Below, one piece after another: positions 39,419 to 47,761 of a stretch of 64,000 nt of DNA; the first letter of the stretch is position 1, and every line of letters starts with the position of its first letter. The translations under genes and the position numbers were made by a program. The notes under the pieces were generated by a model. It was not told the origin of the DNA and ran no database searches. It worked only from the letters and a program-made list of their open reading frames with translations. Source of the DNA: Oleiagrimonas sp963821885 (GTDB taxonomy: Bacteria > Pseudomonadota > Gammaproteobacteria > Xanthomonadales > Rhodanobacteraceae); NCBI GenBank assembly GCA_963821885.1, contig CAWGFN010000001.1, positions 434,001-498,000 of the forward strand, written 5' to 3'.

Positions 39419-39829
39419 ATGATCTACTGTCAGGCCTGTGGCCAGTCCAACGGCGACGACGCCGCGTTCTGTAGCGCCTGTGGCGCCGCCATCAACCGTC
39501 CGCAAGCCAACGCGTCCACGCCGGCACCCGCCGCGCCGGCCGCGTCACCTGCGCCGCGCCCGCCCGCGCAGGGTTCGCCCGAATACGTGCCCAACTATCT
39601 GGTGCAGTCGATCCTGCTGATGCTGTTCTGCTGCCTGCCGTTCGGCATCGTGGCGCTGGTCTACGCCAGCGGCGTCAACAGCAAGCTGGCCATGGGCGAC
39701 ATCGCCGGCGCGCGCGCGGCCTCCATCTCGGCCAAGAACTGGTGCTGGGCCGCCTTCGCCACCGGCCTGGGCATCGAACTGATCTACGTGCTTTTCGTCG
39801 TGATTGGCGCGGCGGCATCATCGTACTGA
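39419..39829 (+). CDS. Zinc ribbon-CD225 (dispanin) membrane protein
   Basis: 136 residues. Zinc ribbon CQACG..CSACG (4-25), a Pro/Ala linker, then a CD225-type domain with two helices (NYLVQSILLMLFCCLPFGIV and a second near the end) separated by AMGDIAGARAASISAKNW. CAGGGGGA precedes ATG 39419. First of four consecutive small membrane genes with gaps of 7, 59 and 36 bases. Confidence 0.85.
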   Translation: MIYCQACGQSNGDDAAFCSACGAAINRPQANASTPAPAAPAASPAPRPPAQGSPEYVPNYLVQSILLMLFCCLPFGIVALVYASGVNSKLAMGDIAGARAASISAKNWCWAAFATGLGIELIYVLFVVIGAAASSY

Positions 39830-39836
39830 CGGCACG

Positions 39837-40283
39837 ATGCTGACCCTGCCGGAACATGCCGCTGGCGATGTCCGCCGACGTCGGTCGTTGCTCATGTGGG
39901 CGTTCGCGCTGGCCGCTTCGGGCGCCCTCGTGGCGGTGTATTTCGCCAATCCCTTCGTGCCGGGCGGCCTGCTGCCGCCCGGTCCGCTGCATGCCCTGAC
40001 CGGGCTGTGGTGTCCCGGCTGCGGCACCACCCGGGCGATCCATGCGCTGCTGCACGGACACCTCGCCCTGGCCCTGAGCATGAACCCGCTGGCGGTGCTG
40101 AGCCTGCCGCTGCTGCCGGTGATCGTCTACCTCAACGGCCCGCACGCCGCGGCACGCGGCCCGCTGGCCCGGCTGCTGTGCTCGCCGCGCGCCTGGGCCG
40201 TGCTGCTGGTGGCCTATGGCGTGCTGCGCAACCTGCCGTGGCCGCCATTCAGCTGGCTGGCGCCGGGAGGCTGGCAGGTGTGA
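39837..40283 (+). CDS. DUF2752 membrane protein
   Basis: 148 residues, three or four TM helices and the DUF2752 hallmark WCPGCGTTRAIHALLHG. It follows the CD225 gene by 7 bases, so they are likely co-translated. Function unknown. Confidence 0.85.
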   Translation: MLTLPEHAAGDVRRRRSLLMWAFALAASGALVAVYFANPFVPGGLLPPGPLHALTGLWCPGCGTTRAIHALLHGHLALALSMNPLAVLSLPLLPVIVYLNGPHAAARGPLARLLCSPRAWAVLLVAYGVLRNLPWPPFSWLAPGGWQV

Positions 40284-40342
40284 ACCGACACTGAGAACGT
40301 GCAGGCGACAACATGCTTGCGCCTGCAAAGGAGAGTGTTTCC

Positions 40343-40819
40343 ATGAACAACCCGCCCACCTTCGACACGTTCTGGCAAGCCGGCAACCTGCTGTTCCTTC
40401 TTGCCCTGACCGCCTGCACCGGCATCCTGCTTGTGCGCACCCGCAAGGCGGGCTTTGCGCTGCTGACCGTGGTGAACCTGTACTACGTGTTCAACTCGCT
40501 GCTGAACATGCTGCATGTGGTAAACGGCGACCTGATCATCGGCTTCCTGAAAAGCCACGACATGCTCGCCTACAACACGAACGTGGAACACCTCACCCTG
40601 AGCGTCTACATGCTGCTGAACCTGCTCACCCTGGTCGGCTGGGTGCTGCTGTTGATCCAGATGTGGAACGCCACGAAGGCACCCCGAGCCGCGCAGGGGC
40701 AAGCGTCACGAACCGCGCAACCACCGGCGCCACCGACCTGCCCGCACTGCGGCACGCCCCGCAACCCCGGTGACCGCTTCTGCACGCACTGCGGCGTCGA
40801 CATCGTCACGGCCCGCTGA
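40343..40819 (+). CDS. Four-TM protein with C-terminal zinc ribbon
   Basis: 158 residues: about four TM helices (15-120), then a Pro/Gln linker and CPHCGTPRNPGDRFCTHCG. AAAGGAGAG precedes ATG 40343. Third gene of the cluster, with the zinc ribbon at the opposite end from genes 1 and 4. Confidence 0.8.
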   Translation: MNNPPTFDTFWQAGNLLFLLALTACTGILLVRTRKAGFALLTVVNLYYVFNSLLNMLHVVNGDLIIGFLKSHDMLAYNTNVEHLTLSVYMLLNLLTLVGWVLLLIQMWNATKAPRAAQGQASRTAQPPAPPTCPHCGTPRNPGDRFCTHCGVDIVTAR

Positions 40820-40855
40820 TGCCGGCGCCTGCCCATCACTGATACGGAGATCGCC

Positions 40856-41233
40856 ATGTTCTGCATGCACTGTGGACAATCCATTCTCGACGACGCGCGC
40901 TTTTGCCAGCACTGCGGCGGCGCCCAGGCCGCCACCGGACCGACGGCGCCGACGCGCGCCGGGACGCCGGTTCCCGGCGACCAGAAGATGCTGCGCATGC
41001 TGATTCCGGTCGACCGCTCCGGCCTGGCCGTCGCCGCCGGCTACATGGGCCTGTTCTCGTTCTTCCTCCTGCCCGCCCCGATTGCCCTGCTGCTCGGCAT
41101 CCTGGCGCTGCGCGACATCGGCCGGCATCCGGAGAAGGTCGGCAAGCCGCGCGCCATTTTCGGCATCGTCATGGGCGTGCTGGGATGCGTGTTCCTGGCC
41201 ATCACGATCGTGGGCGCCCTCGGCAACGGCTGA
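40856..41233 (+). CDS. Zinc ribbon-DUF4190 membrane protein
   Basis: 125 residues. CMHCGQSILDDARFCQHCGG zinc ribbon at 3-22, linker, then two TM helices of DUF4190 type (LAVAAGYMGLFSFFL; AIFGIVMGVLGCVFLAI) separated by ALRDIGRHPEKVGKPRA. Last gene of the zinc-ribbon cluster. Confidence 0.85.
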   Translation: MFCMHCGQSILDDARFCQHCGGAQAATGPTAPTRAGTPVPGDQKMLRMLIPVDRSGLAVAAGYMGLFSFFLLPAPIALLLGILALRDIGRHPEKVGKPRAIFGIVMGVLGCVFLAITIVGALGNG

Positions 41234-41264
41234 CCTGTCACGGCCACGGGCCGGTCAGACGCGC

Positions 41265-42530
41265 TCAGGCGGATCCGCTCGTGGCCTCGAGCATGCGCCC
41301 CAGGCGCGGGCGGATGGACGACGGTTCGCATCGCCCCACTCGCACGCGCGGCGTCTCGTGCCAGTTCGCGCACGCGCGGAGCGCCTGCGCGACGGCGCGC
41401 AGCGTGGCGTCGCCGGTTCCCGCATGCGGCTCCAGGTACACGCCACGCGCCTCGAACACGCCCTCGCGACGATGCGCCTTGGCATCGACCCGGCCGATCA
41501 GTCGCCCCCGGCTGAGCAGGGGCAGCACGTAATAGCCGTAGCGGCGCTTCCCGGCCGGGGTGTAGCACTCCAGCGCGTACTCGAAATCGAACAGCTCCCG
41601 GGCCCGCCGACGATCCCACACCACCGGGTCGAACGGCGACAGCAGCGTGACGTGGCTGGCGCGCACCCGACCGTCAGCGATGCGCCGCAGCAGCGGCGCA
41701 TGCCCGGCATGCACCAGCGCCGGCTCGTCCCAGCCCTCCACGCGCGCCCGCACCAGCTCCCCGCGCTCGACCAGCTCGCGCAGCAGGGCGTCGGGCACCC
41801 GGCCCTGGCGATGGTAGTCGCCGATCCATTCCGCGCGCGCCACGCCCAGGGCGCGCACGGCATCGACGGTGAAGCGTCGTTGCGCGGCATCGGCGTCGAC
41901 CGGTTCCGACGGTGGCGGGCCGGCATGCGCGGCCACCCGTTCGAGCACCCTTGAACTGAGGTCGTACACGCGCTGGAAACGATCGCGCCGCGACACCATC
42001 ACCTCACCCATCGCGAACAGGGCCTCGAGACCGGATTTCTCTCCGGTCCATTCCCACCAGCCGGATTTTCGTGGCGCATCGCTGGCCAGGTCGCCGGCCC
42101 GCAGCGGTCCGCGTTCGTCGACCTCGCGCAACAGGGCATCGAGCGTGCGGCGCTGTTCCCGGCCCAGGCGGTGCGCGCGGCGATTCGCCCAGTGGTTCCG
42201 GCGAAGCGCGCGGGCCGCCCCATGCCATGGATGGTCGCAGGCGGGCACGAAACAGGCTTCGTGTGCCCAGCATTCGACGATCCTGCCCTCCTCCAGGGCC
42301 TGCTCCAGCCACGCCTGCCGATAACCACCAAGACGCGAGAACAGCACCATGTACGGGCTGCGCGCCACCACGTGGATGCTGTCGATCTGCAGCATGCGCA
42401 TGCGCGTGATCGCCTCGACCACGTCCTGCGGGCGCGCCCTGCGGCGCGGTGGATGCAGCAAGCCCTGCGCGGCCAGATGGAGGGCACGCGCGCGGGCCAG
42501 GCTGAGTGCGGGCATCGCTGTGGAAGGCAT
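41265..42530 (-). CDS. Winged-helix DNA glycosylase of the YcaQ/AlkZ family
   Basis: 421 residues, HTH_42 superfamily (tandem winged helices). The motif MLQIDSIHVVARSPYMVLFSR holds QID, the catalytic QxD of E. coli YcaQ rather than the QxQ of AlkZ. Family members excise bulky or cross-linked N-alkyl purines. ATG 42530 gives MPSTAMPALSLARARAL; an internal Met 15 bases on is also possible. No strong ribosome site for either. Confidence 0.85.
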   Translation of the reverse strand: MPSTAMPALSLARARALHLAAQGLLHPPRRRARPQDVVEAITRMRMLQIDSIHVVARSPYMVLFSRLGGYRQAWLEQALEEGRIVECWAHEACFVPACDHPWHGAARALRRNHWANRRAHRLGREQRRTLDALLREVDERGPLRAGDLASDAPRKSGWWEWTGEKSGLEALFAMGEVMVSRRDRFQRVYDLSSRVLERVAAHAGPPPSEPVDADAAQRRFTVDAVRALGVARAEWIGDYHRQGRVPDALLRELVERGELVRARVEGWDEPALVHAGHAPLLRRIADGRVRASHVTLLSPFDPVVWDRRRARELFDFEYALECYTPAGKRRYGYYVLPLLSRGRLIGRVDAKAHRREGVFEARGVYLEPHAGTGDATLRAVAQALRACANWHETPRVRVGRCEPSSIRPRLGRMLEATSGSA

Positions 42531-42634
42531 CAGCTCATCATGCCGCGTTGACCGCGAACTGGCGACCATCCCGCGATCGCAGCAGCTTGTCGCACGCACT
42601 GCACGACACGGCAGGCATCGGGCACAATTGACCG

Positions 42635-43471
42635 ATGAATCGCACGCATACGACCCCGGCCCGCCGCAGGGCACCCCTGATCCGCACCTACCGGCCGACA
42701 CTGGTCATCCTGACCCTGTTGCTGGCGTGCAGCGCCACCGCCGCGCCCGGCAAGTGGAAACATCGCGAGAACCCGGACGTGCTGTGGCATTTCGTGCACG
42801 ACAAGTGCGCGCCGGCCGCGGCGCGAGGCATCTATCCCCCCGCGCCTTGTGTCGAAGTCGATCATCCGCACGACATCACGCGGGGCTACGTGGTGTTCAA
42901 GGACCGCGACGGCCGGCACCAGTACCTGGTGCTGCCGCTGGCGCGCATCACCGGCATCGAAAGCCCCGTCCTGCGCTCCCCCGACGCGCCCAATTACCTG
43001 GGCGATGCCTGGACCGCGCGCATGTACGTGGAAGCGGCGTTGCATCGGCCCGTGCCGCGCGACGCGCTCAGCCTGGTGGTCAACGCCCGTACCGGACGCT
43101 CGCAGAACCAGCTGCACATCCACGTCGATTGCGTGGCGCCCGCGGTGCACGCCACGCTGCAGCGGCTGCTGCCCGGGATCACCGATCGCTGGCGACCGTT
43201 GCCCGCGCGGCTCAAGGGACGCCACTACATCGCGCGCTGGCTGGCCGGAGCGAACATCGCGAGCAATCCGTTCCGCCTGCTCGCCAAGGCATTGAAACCG
43301 GACCAGGACATCGGCCTGCACAGCCTGGTCCTGGTCGGCGCCCACGACACCCTGGGCCGCCCCGGATTCATCCTGCTCAGCACCGCCGCCGATCCGGCCA
43401 CCGGCAACAAGGGCAACAGCGACGCGCTGCAGGATCGCACCTGCGCCGTGCTGGAGCCGCCGGCGGACTGA
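42635..43471 (+). CDS. cdh: CDP-diacylglycerol pyrophosphatase
   Basis: Hydrolyses CDP-diacylglycerol to phosphatidate + CMP at the inner membrane. 278 residues with an N-terminal anchor/signal (LVILTLLLACSATA). Conserved stretches are LWHFVHDKC, CVEVD, GYVVFKDRDG and QNQLHIHVDC (HIT-like HxHxD). Length and order match Cdh. Divergent from the ycaQ-like gene. Confidence 0.93.
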   Translation: MNRTHTTPARRRAPLIRTYRPTLVILTLLLACSATAAPGKWKHRENPDVLWHFVHDKCAPAAARGIYPPAPCVEVDHPHDITRGYVVFKDRDGRHQYLVLPLARITGIESPVLRSPDAPNYLGDAWTARMYVEAALHRPVPRDALSLVVNARTGRSQNQLHIHVDCVAPAVHATLQRLLPGITDRWRPLPARLKGRHYIARWLAGANIASNPFRLLAKALKPDQDIGLHSLVLVGAHDTLGRPGFILLSTAADPATGNKGNSDALQDRTCAVLEPPAD

Positions 43472-43538
43472 CCGCCGCCAGCGCGTCGACAACGGCCACG
43501 CTCGTCGTCCGGCAGACGCATCGGAAATACTGATCGGC

Positions 43539-43628
43539 ATGCGCAACCTGATCGTGAACCTCGGCGACCGGATCGACCCGCACGCCGCGGCGCAGGCCGA
43601 CACTTCAGGTACGCAATCACGACCGTAG
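43539..43628 (+). pseudogene. Remnant of a photolyase-related (FeS-BCP type) gene
   Basis: ATG 43539 starts MRNLIVNLGDRIDPHAAAQA, close to the N-terminus of cryptochrome/photolyase-like proteins that begin MRNLVLILGDQLD. It then runs into unrelated residues and stops at TAG 43626. Only the first ~20 codons are recognisable. Confidence 0.4.
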
Positions 43629-43690
43629 GCATGCCAGGGGACTGGAGCGGATCCGAGCGCAGGCCCGCGCCCTGCGCGGCGACCCCAGGC

Positions 43691-45004
43691 TCAGGGCCGC
43701 TTGTAGATCACGCCACCCTTCATCACCAGCGCCACGCGCCGGAGCACCGTGATGTCCTGCGTCGGGTCGCCGGGCACCGCGATGATGTCGGCCTCAAGGC
43801 CCTCGCGCAGCTGGCCGAAGCGATCCTGCTGACCGAGTATCTTCGCATCCACCGCGGTGGCCGCGAGCAGCGCCTGCGACGGACGCATGCCGTCCTTTAC
43901 CATCCAGTCCAGCTCGCGCCAGTTCTCGCCGTGCGTGAACACGCCCACGTCGCTGCCGTTGCCAATGGTCACGCCGGCCTGCATCGCCAGACGAAAGGCA
44001 TGCGCCGATTGCCGCATCGACGCCACGGGCGGCTGACCCGGCTTCCAGCCCTGGAAGTACTCGGCATAGGCAGCGCTGGCGGCCAGCGTCGGCAGATAGG
44101 CCACGTGGTGCTTGTTCATCAACGCGAACACCTCGGGGGTGCCGCCGTAGCCGTGTTCGATGGTGTCCACGCCGGCCATGATCGCGCGCCGCATGCCCTC
44201 GGCCGTGGTGGCGTGGGCCGAGACCGGACGCCCCAGCGAATGCGCGGTCTCGACCGCGGCCTTCAGTTCGGCCTCGCTCAGGGTCGGTACCGCGCCGGGG
44301 CTCTTGCCGCAGTGATAGTCGGCATACACCTTGACCCAGTCCGCGCCATGCCCGACCTGCTCGCGCACGGCATCGATCATCTGGTCCACGCCGCTGACCG
44401 GCAGGCCGCCCTGCGGCAGGGCCAGGTCGTCACGGAATCCGGACGGCCCCGGACCGTAGCAGTGCGCGGCCACGGTGGCGCGGGTGGCCACGAAAAGATG
44501 CGGTCCGGGAATCTTTCCCTCGTCGATGGCGCGCTGCACCGACACGTCGGCGTAACCCGCGCCCTCCGTGCCGAGATCCCGCAAGGCGGTGAACCCGGCC
44601 AGCAACGTGGCGCGCACGTGGTTGACGGCCTCGATGGTGCGATACGGCACCGGCTCCTTCAGGACCTGGTCGTTCCACAGCGTCTCGTTGTAGGGATGCA
44701 GCAGGATGTGTGAATGCGCGTCGATCAGGCCGGGCAGCACGGTCATGCCCGGCAGCGCGATGCGTTCCGTTCCCGCGGGCACCTTGACCGAGGCCGCCGG
44801 ACCCACGGCGGCGATCCTGTCGCCCTCGACCAGCACCACCCAGCCGCCATGGGCCTGTTCGGAGCGGGCATCGAAGACGCGATCGGGCTGCAGCAGGCGG
44901 TAGGTCCCGCTGCCCTCGGCACGATCCGCGGAAACCGCGGGCGTGGCCACCATGGCCACCAGTAGCGCGGTCAGCAGGCCGCCCCGTATGCCTTTGCGAC
45001 GCAT
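43691..45004 (-). CDS. Exported metal-dependent amidohydrolase
   Basis: 437 residues, signal peptide (cleavage near AVSA, ~26). The amidohydrolase barrel has the metal motif DAHSH (LPGLIDAHSHILLHP), further ligands in YADYHCGKSP, VSAHATTAEGMRRA and IEHGYGG, and a final Asp in IGNGSDVGVF. It resembles imidazolonepropionase-like and Xaa-Pro dipeptidase amidohydrolases. Substrate unknown, probably a periplasmic peptide or amide. Confidence 0.88.
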   Translation of the reverse strand: MRRKGIRGGLLTALLVAMVATPAVSADRAEGSGTYRLLQPDRVFDARSEQAHGGWVVLVEGDRIAAVGPAASVKVPAGTERIALPGMTVLPGLIDAHSHILLHPYNETLWNDQVLKEPVPYRTIEAVNHVRATLLAGFTALRDLGTEGAGYADVSVQRAIDEGKIPGPHLFVATRATVAAHCYGPGPSGFRDDLALPQGGLPVSGVDQMIDAVREQVGHGADWVKVYADYHCGKSPGAVPTLSEAELKAAVETAHSLGRPVSAHATTAEGMRRAIMAGVDTIEHGYGGTPEVFALMNKHHVAYLPTLAASAAYAEYFQGWKPGQPPVASMRQSAHAFRLAMQAGVTIGNGSDVGVFTHGENWRELDWMVKDGMRPSQALLAATAVDAKILGQQDRFGQLREGLEADIIAVPGDPTQDITVLRRVALVMKGGVIYKRP

Positions 45005-45155
45005 GAGTCATCTCCCCGTGTGCACGGTGCGCTCCACTTTGCCGCAATTGACGGGCCCCACCAAGTGCCCGCCACGGACCACGCCTTCATCCGCGGTTGC
45101 CGGCCGGCATGAAAGAATGCGCGGACACTTCCATCGCCAGCAAAGGGAGAACGAC

Positions 45156-46037
45156 ATGCACGTGGGATTCATCGGCCTGGGCGCCATGGGCAAGGGCATG
45201 GCCGCCAACCTGATCGCCGCCGGGCACGACGTCATGGTCTGGAACCGCTCGCCGGAACCGCGCGAAGCGCTGCGCGGCAAGGGCGCCAGCGTGGCGGACA
45301 GCGCGGCCGGGACCGCCCGCTGCGACGTGGTCGCGAGCATGCTGTCCGATGATGCCGCGGTGCGCGAGGTGATCCTGGACGGCGGGGTGCTGGAGGCACT
45401 GCCCGAGGGCGGCGTGCACATCAACCACGCCACCGTCTCGGTGCGCCTGGCACGCGAACTGGCGCAGGCGCATCGCGCGCGTGGCGTGCACTACATCGCC
45501 GCGCCGGTGTTCGGACGTCCCGACATGGCGGCCGCCGGCAAGCTCAACGTGGTCTGCGCCGGCGATGCGGCCGCTGTGCAGCGCGTGCAGCCGCTGCTCG
45601 ACGCCGTCGCCCAGCGCACCTGGCCGCTGGGTGATGACCCGGTGCGCGCCAGCGTGGCCAAGATCGCCGGCAATTTCATGCTGGCCGCTGCGATCGAGAG
45701 CATGGGTGAGGCCTGCGCGCTGACCCGCGCGCACGGCCTTGCCGCCGGCGATTTCCTGGACATCATGACCCAGACCCTGTTCGCCGCCCCGGCCTACCAG
45801 GGCTACGGCAAGCTGATCGCCGAATCGCGCTATGAACCGGCCGGTTTCCCGGCGCGGCTGGGCTTCAAGGACGTGGGCCTGGCGCTCGAGGCCGGTGACG
45901 ACGCGCGCGTGCCGCTGCCCTTCGCCGGCGTGGTGCGCGAAGCCCTGCTGGAAGCCCTGGCCCATGGCGGCGGCGAGCGTGACTGGGCCTCGCTGGCCGC
46001 CATCGCCGCCGGACGCGCGCGACTGGACCAACGCTGA
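45156..46037 (+). CDS. Beta-hydroxyacid dehydrogenase (3-hydroxyisobutyrate dehydrogenase family)
   Basis: 293 residues. NAD(P)-binding GFIGLGAMGKGMAANLI at the N-terminus, substrate loop in INHATVSVRLA, and catalytic Lys in ASVAKIAGNFML. AAGGGAGA precedes ATG 45156. NAD(P)H-dependent reduction of a small hydroxyacid or semialdehyde is expected. The exact substrate (e.g. glyoxylate, succinic semialdehyde) is not determined. Confidence 0.9.
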   Translation: MHVGFIGLGAMGKGMAANLIAAGHDVMVWNRSPEPREALRGKGASVADSAAGTARCDVVASMLSDDAAVREVILDGGVLEALPEGGVHINHATVSVRLARELAQAHRARGVHYIAAPVFGRPDMAAAGKLNVVCAGDAAAVQRVQPLLDAVAQRTWPLGDDPVRASVAKIAGNFMLAAAIESMGEACALTRAHGLAAGDFLDIMTQTLFAAPAYQGYGKLIAESRYEPAGFPARLGFKDVGLALEAGDDARVPLPFAGVVREALLEALAHGGGERDWASLAAIAAGRARLDQR

Positions 46038-46047
46038 CGGTCGACCC

Positions 46048-46151
46048 GTAGTCCGGATAAGCGAAGCGCATCCGGGACGCGCGCAGGCGATGAGGCATCC
46101 GTTGCGTTCGATCCCTGTCCCGGATGCGGCTGCGCCTTATCCGGGCTACAC
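46048..46151. repeat. REP/BIME-like inverted repeat pair, copy 2
   Basis: Left unit GTAGTCCGGATAAGCGAAGC then GCATCCGGGAC (46048-46078); right unit GTCCCGGATGCGGCTGCGCC then TTATCCGGGCTAC (46117-46149) in inverse orientation. Same arrangement as at 4353-4475. Lies between convergent genes. Confidence 0.85.
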
Positions 46152-46156
46152 GTGAA

Positions 46157-46708
46157 TCAGGATTCGCTCGGCACGTCGTGGCCGACCTGGTGGGTGGCCT
46201 GGAAACGGCGATGATGGATCAGCAGGCCGGCGTAGTAACTGAGGTAGTAGCCCATCAGCAGTCCCGCCACGAGCAGGGTCAGGGGACTGTAGGCAGCGCT
46301 GGCCGGGTTCATGCCCGGATGCTCGGCCGCCTGCTCGATGGCGGGCATCTCCACCAGGAACTTGTAGGCCAGGCGGCCCAACAGCAGCGCCGTCAGCAAG
46401 GCGCCGATCCAGACGTTGGGCACGTAGCAGTCGCCCTTGACCGGATCGGTCTCGAAACGCGTCAGGCGCAGGCCGACCAGGCCGATCACCACGCCGCCGG
46501 CCACGCCGGCCAGCAGGCCCTCGGCCAGGTGCAGGTTCTGCAGGCCCATCAGAGCCAGCATGGCGATCACCACCGCGATGAACGCGATGCGCACCGTCAT
46601 GGCCTTGCGCCGGATGCGCTGGCGGCCGAACTGGCGGCGGACGCGGCGGAACAGGATCAGCCCCACCACGGCGGCCATGATGATGTAGGTCGAGTATTGC
46701 GAGTGCAT
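46157..46708 (-). CDS. Multi-TM membrane protein, possibly CcdC/DUF1453-like
   Basis: 183 residues, about five hydrophobic helices, a basic loop after the first (FRRVRRQFGRQRIRRKAM) and a conserved-looking KGDCYVPNVWIGALL. The pattern of a short first TM, basic linker and TM bundle resembles DUF1453/CcdC-like proteins, but this is tentative. Confidence 0.65.
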   Translation of the reverse strand: MHSQYSTYIIMAAVVGLILFRRVRRQFGRQRIRRKAMTVRIAFIAVVIAMLALMGLQNLHLAEGLLAGVAGGVVIGLVGLRLTRFETDPVKGDCYVPNVWIGALLTALLLGRLAYKFLVEMPAIEQAAEHPGMNPASAAYSPLTLLVAGLLMGYYLSYYAGLLIHHRRFQATHQVGHDVPSES

Positions 46709-46786
46709 GCACAGATCCTTCTGGCGGATATCCCCGGCCAGAATAACCGAGTTCGCCCCGCCATACGTGCCGCCCGTTGCGTTGCG

Positions 46787-47761
46787 TCAGGTCACTGACG
46801 CGGGCATGCACACCTCCAACACCTGCGCGCCGCCATCGCCGGTCGGCAGCAACGTGACGTCGCCGATCACCAGGCAGGCATCGTCGGGCGACAGGGCTTG
46901 GATCCCGGCATCGTCATTGCGCAGCTCGACATGCCCTTCGAGCACGAACAGGAAGCGCCATCCGTGCGCGACGGGCGCCGGCAGGCCCAGCCCCGAGCCA
47001 TCGACATGCCATACCCGCGCGCCCGCCACGCCCTCGGTGGCCGCGGCGATGCCGGTGTCGCGCACCAGGACGCCGGACATGTCCACGGCGTCCCAGGTGG
47101 CCTCGCTGGCCTGGTGACGCACGAAGCGTTGTCCCGCGAAGTCGCGTCCGGGACGCACTTGCGTGGTGGGCAGCTGCAGATCATGGTCGCGCCAGGTCTC
47201 GTGCTCGGCCGGGCTGCCGACCTCGATCACTTCCAGCCCCGGCGAGGCCTCGAGCACGCGATGGCGGATGGTCGGCGGCTGCAGCACGCAGTCGCCGGCC
47301 TGCATCACGAACGGCGGGCCCTGGTCCTCGTACACCACGCGCACCCAGCCGCGGCGGCAGTAGATCATCTGGAAGCCGACCCGGTGATAGTGCACGTAGT
47401 CGGGCACCGGGCCCCCTTCGGGAATGCGGATGTGCGAGGCGATCAGGCGCCCGCCCAGGCGTCCCGGCACCAGGTCGCGATACTGCATGCCGGCGCGTCC
47501 GGTGATCCACGCCTCGTCGCCGTCCCGCGCTGCACGCGGATGCCCCGCGAGTCATCCCGTGCGTGGCTGTCGCGGCGAGGCGGCACCAGCCGGCACCGGC
47601 CGCTCCAGGCGCAGGACGATGCCGTGGCCGGACAAGTCGGCCATGCGCGGCGCATCGGCCGGCATGATCATGTCCAGACGGAAGCCCAACTCGCCGCTGT
47701 AGAACTCCAGCGCGGCATCGAGGTCCGTGCAGCTCAGTCGCACCTGCCTCCCGTCGCTCAT
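46787..47761 (-). pseudogene. VOC-cupin fusion protein split by an in-frame TGA
   Basis: ATG 47761 shares bases with the ligA stop (TGATG). The first ~65 codons form a VOC/glyoxalase half-domain (VRLSCTDLDAALEFYSGELG). TGA at 47552-47554 interrupts the frame, which then continues in the same phase through DGDEAWITGRAGMQYRDL. Beyond it lies a two-lobe cupin (PVPDYVHYHRVGFQMIYCRR, LQPPTIRHRVLEASPGLEVI, WRFLFVLEGHVELR). Restart at ATG 47488 would give a 233-residue cupin but has no ribosome site. Original product about 324 residues; function unknown. Confidence 0.65.
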
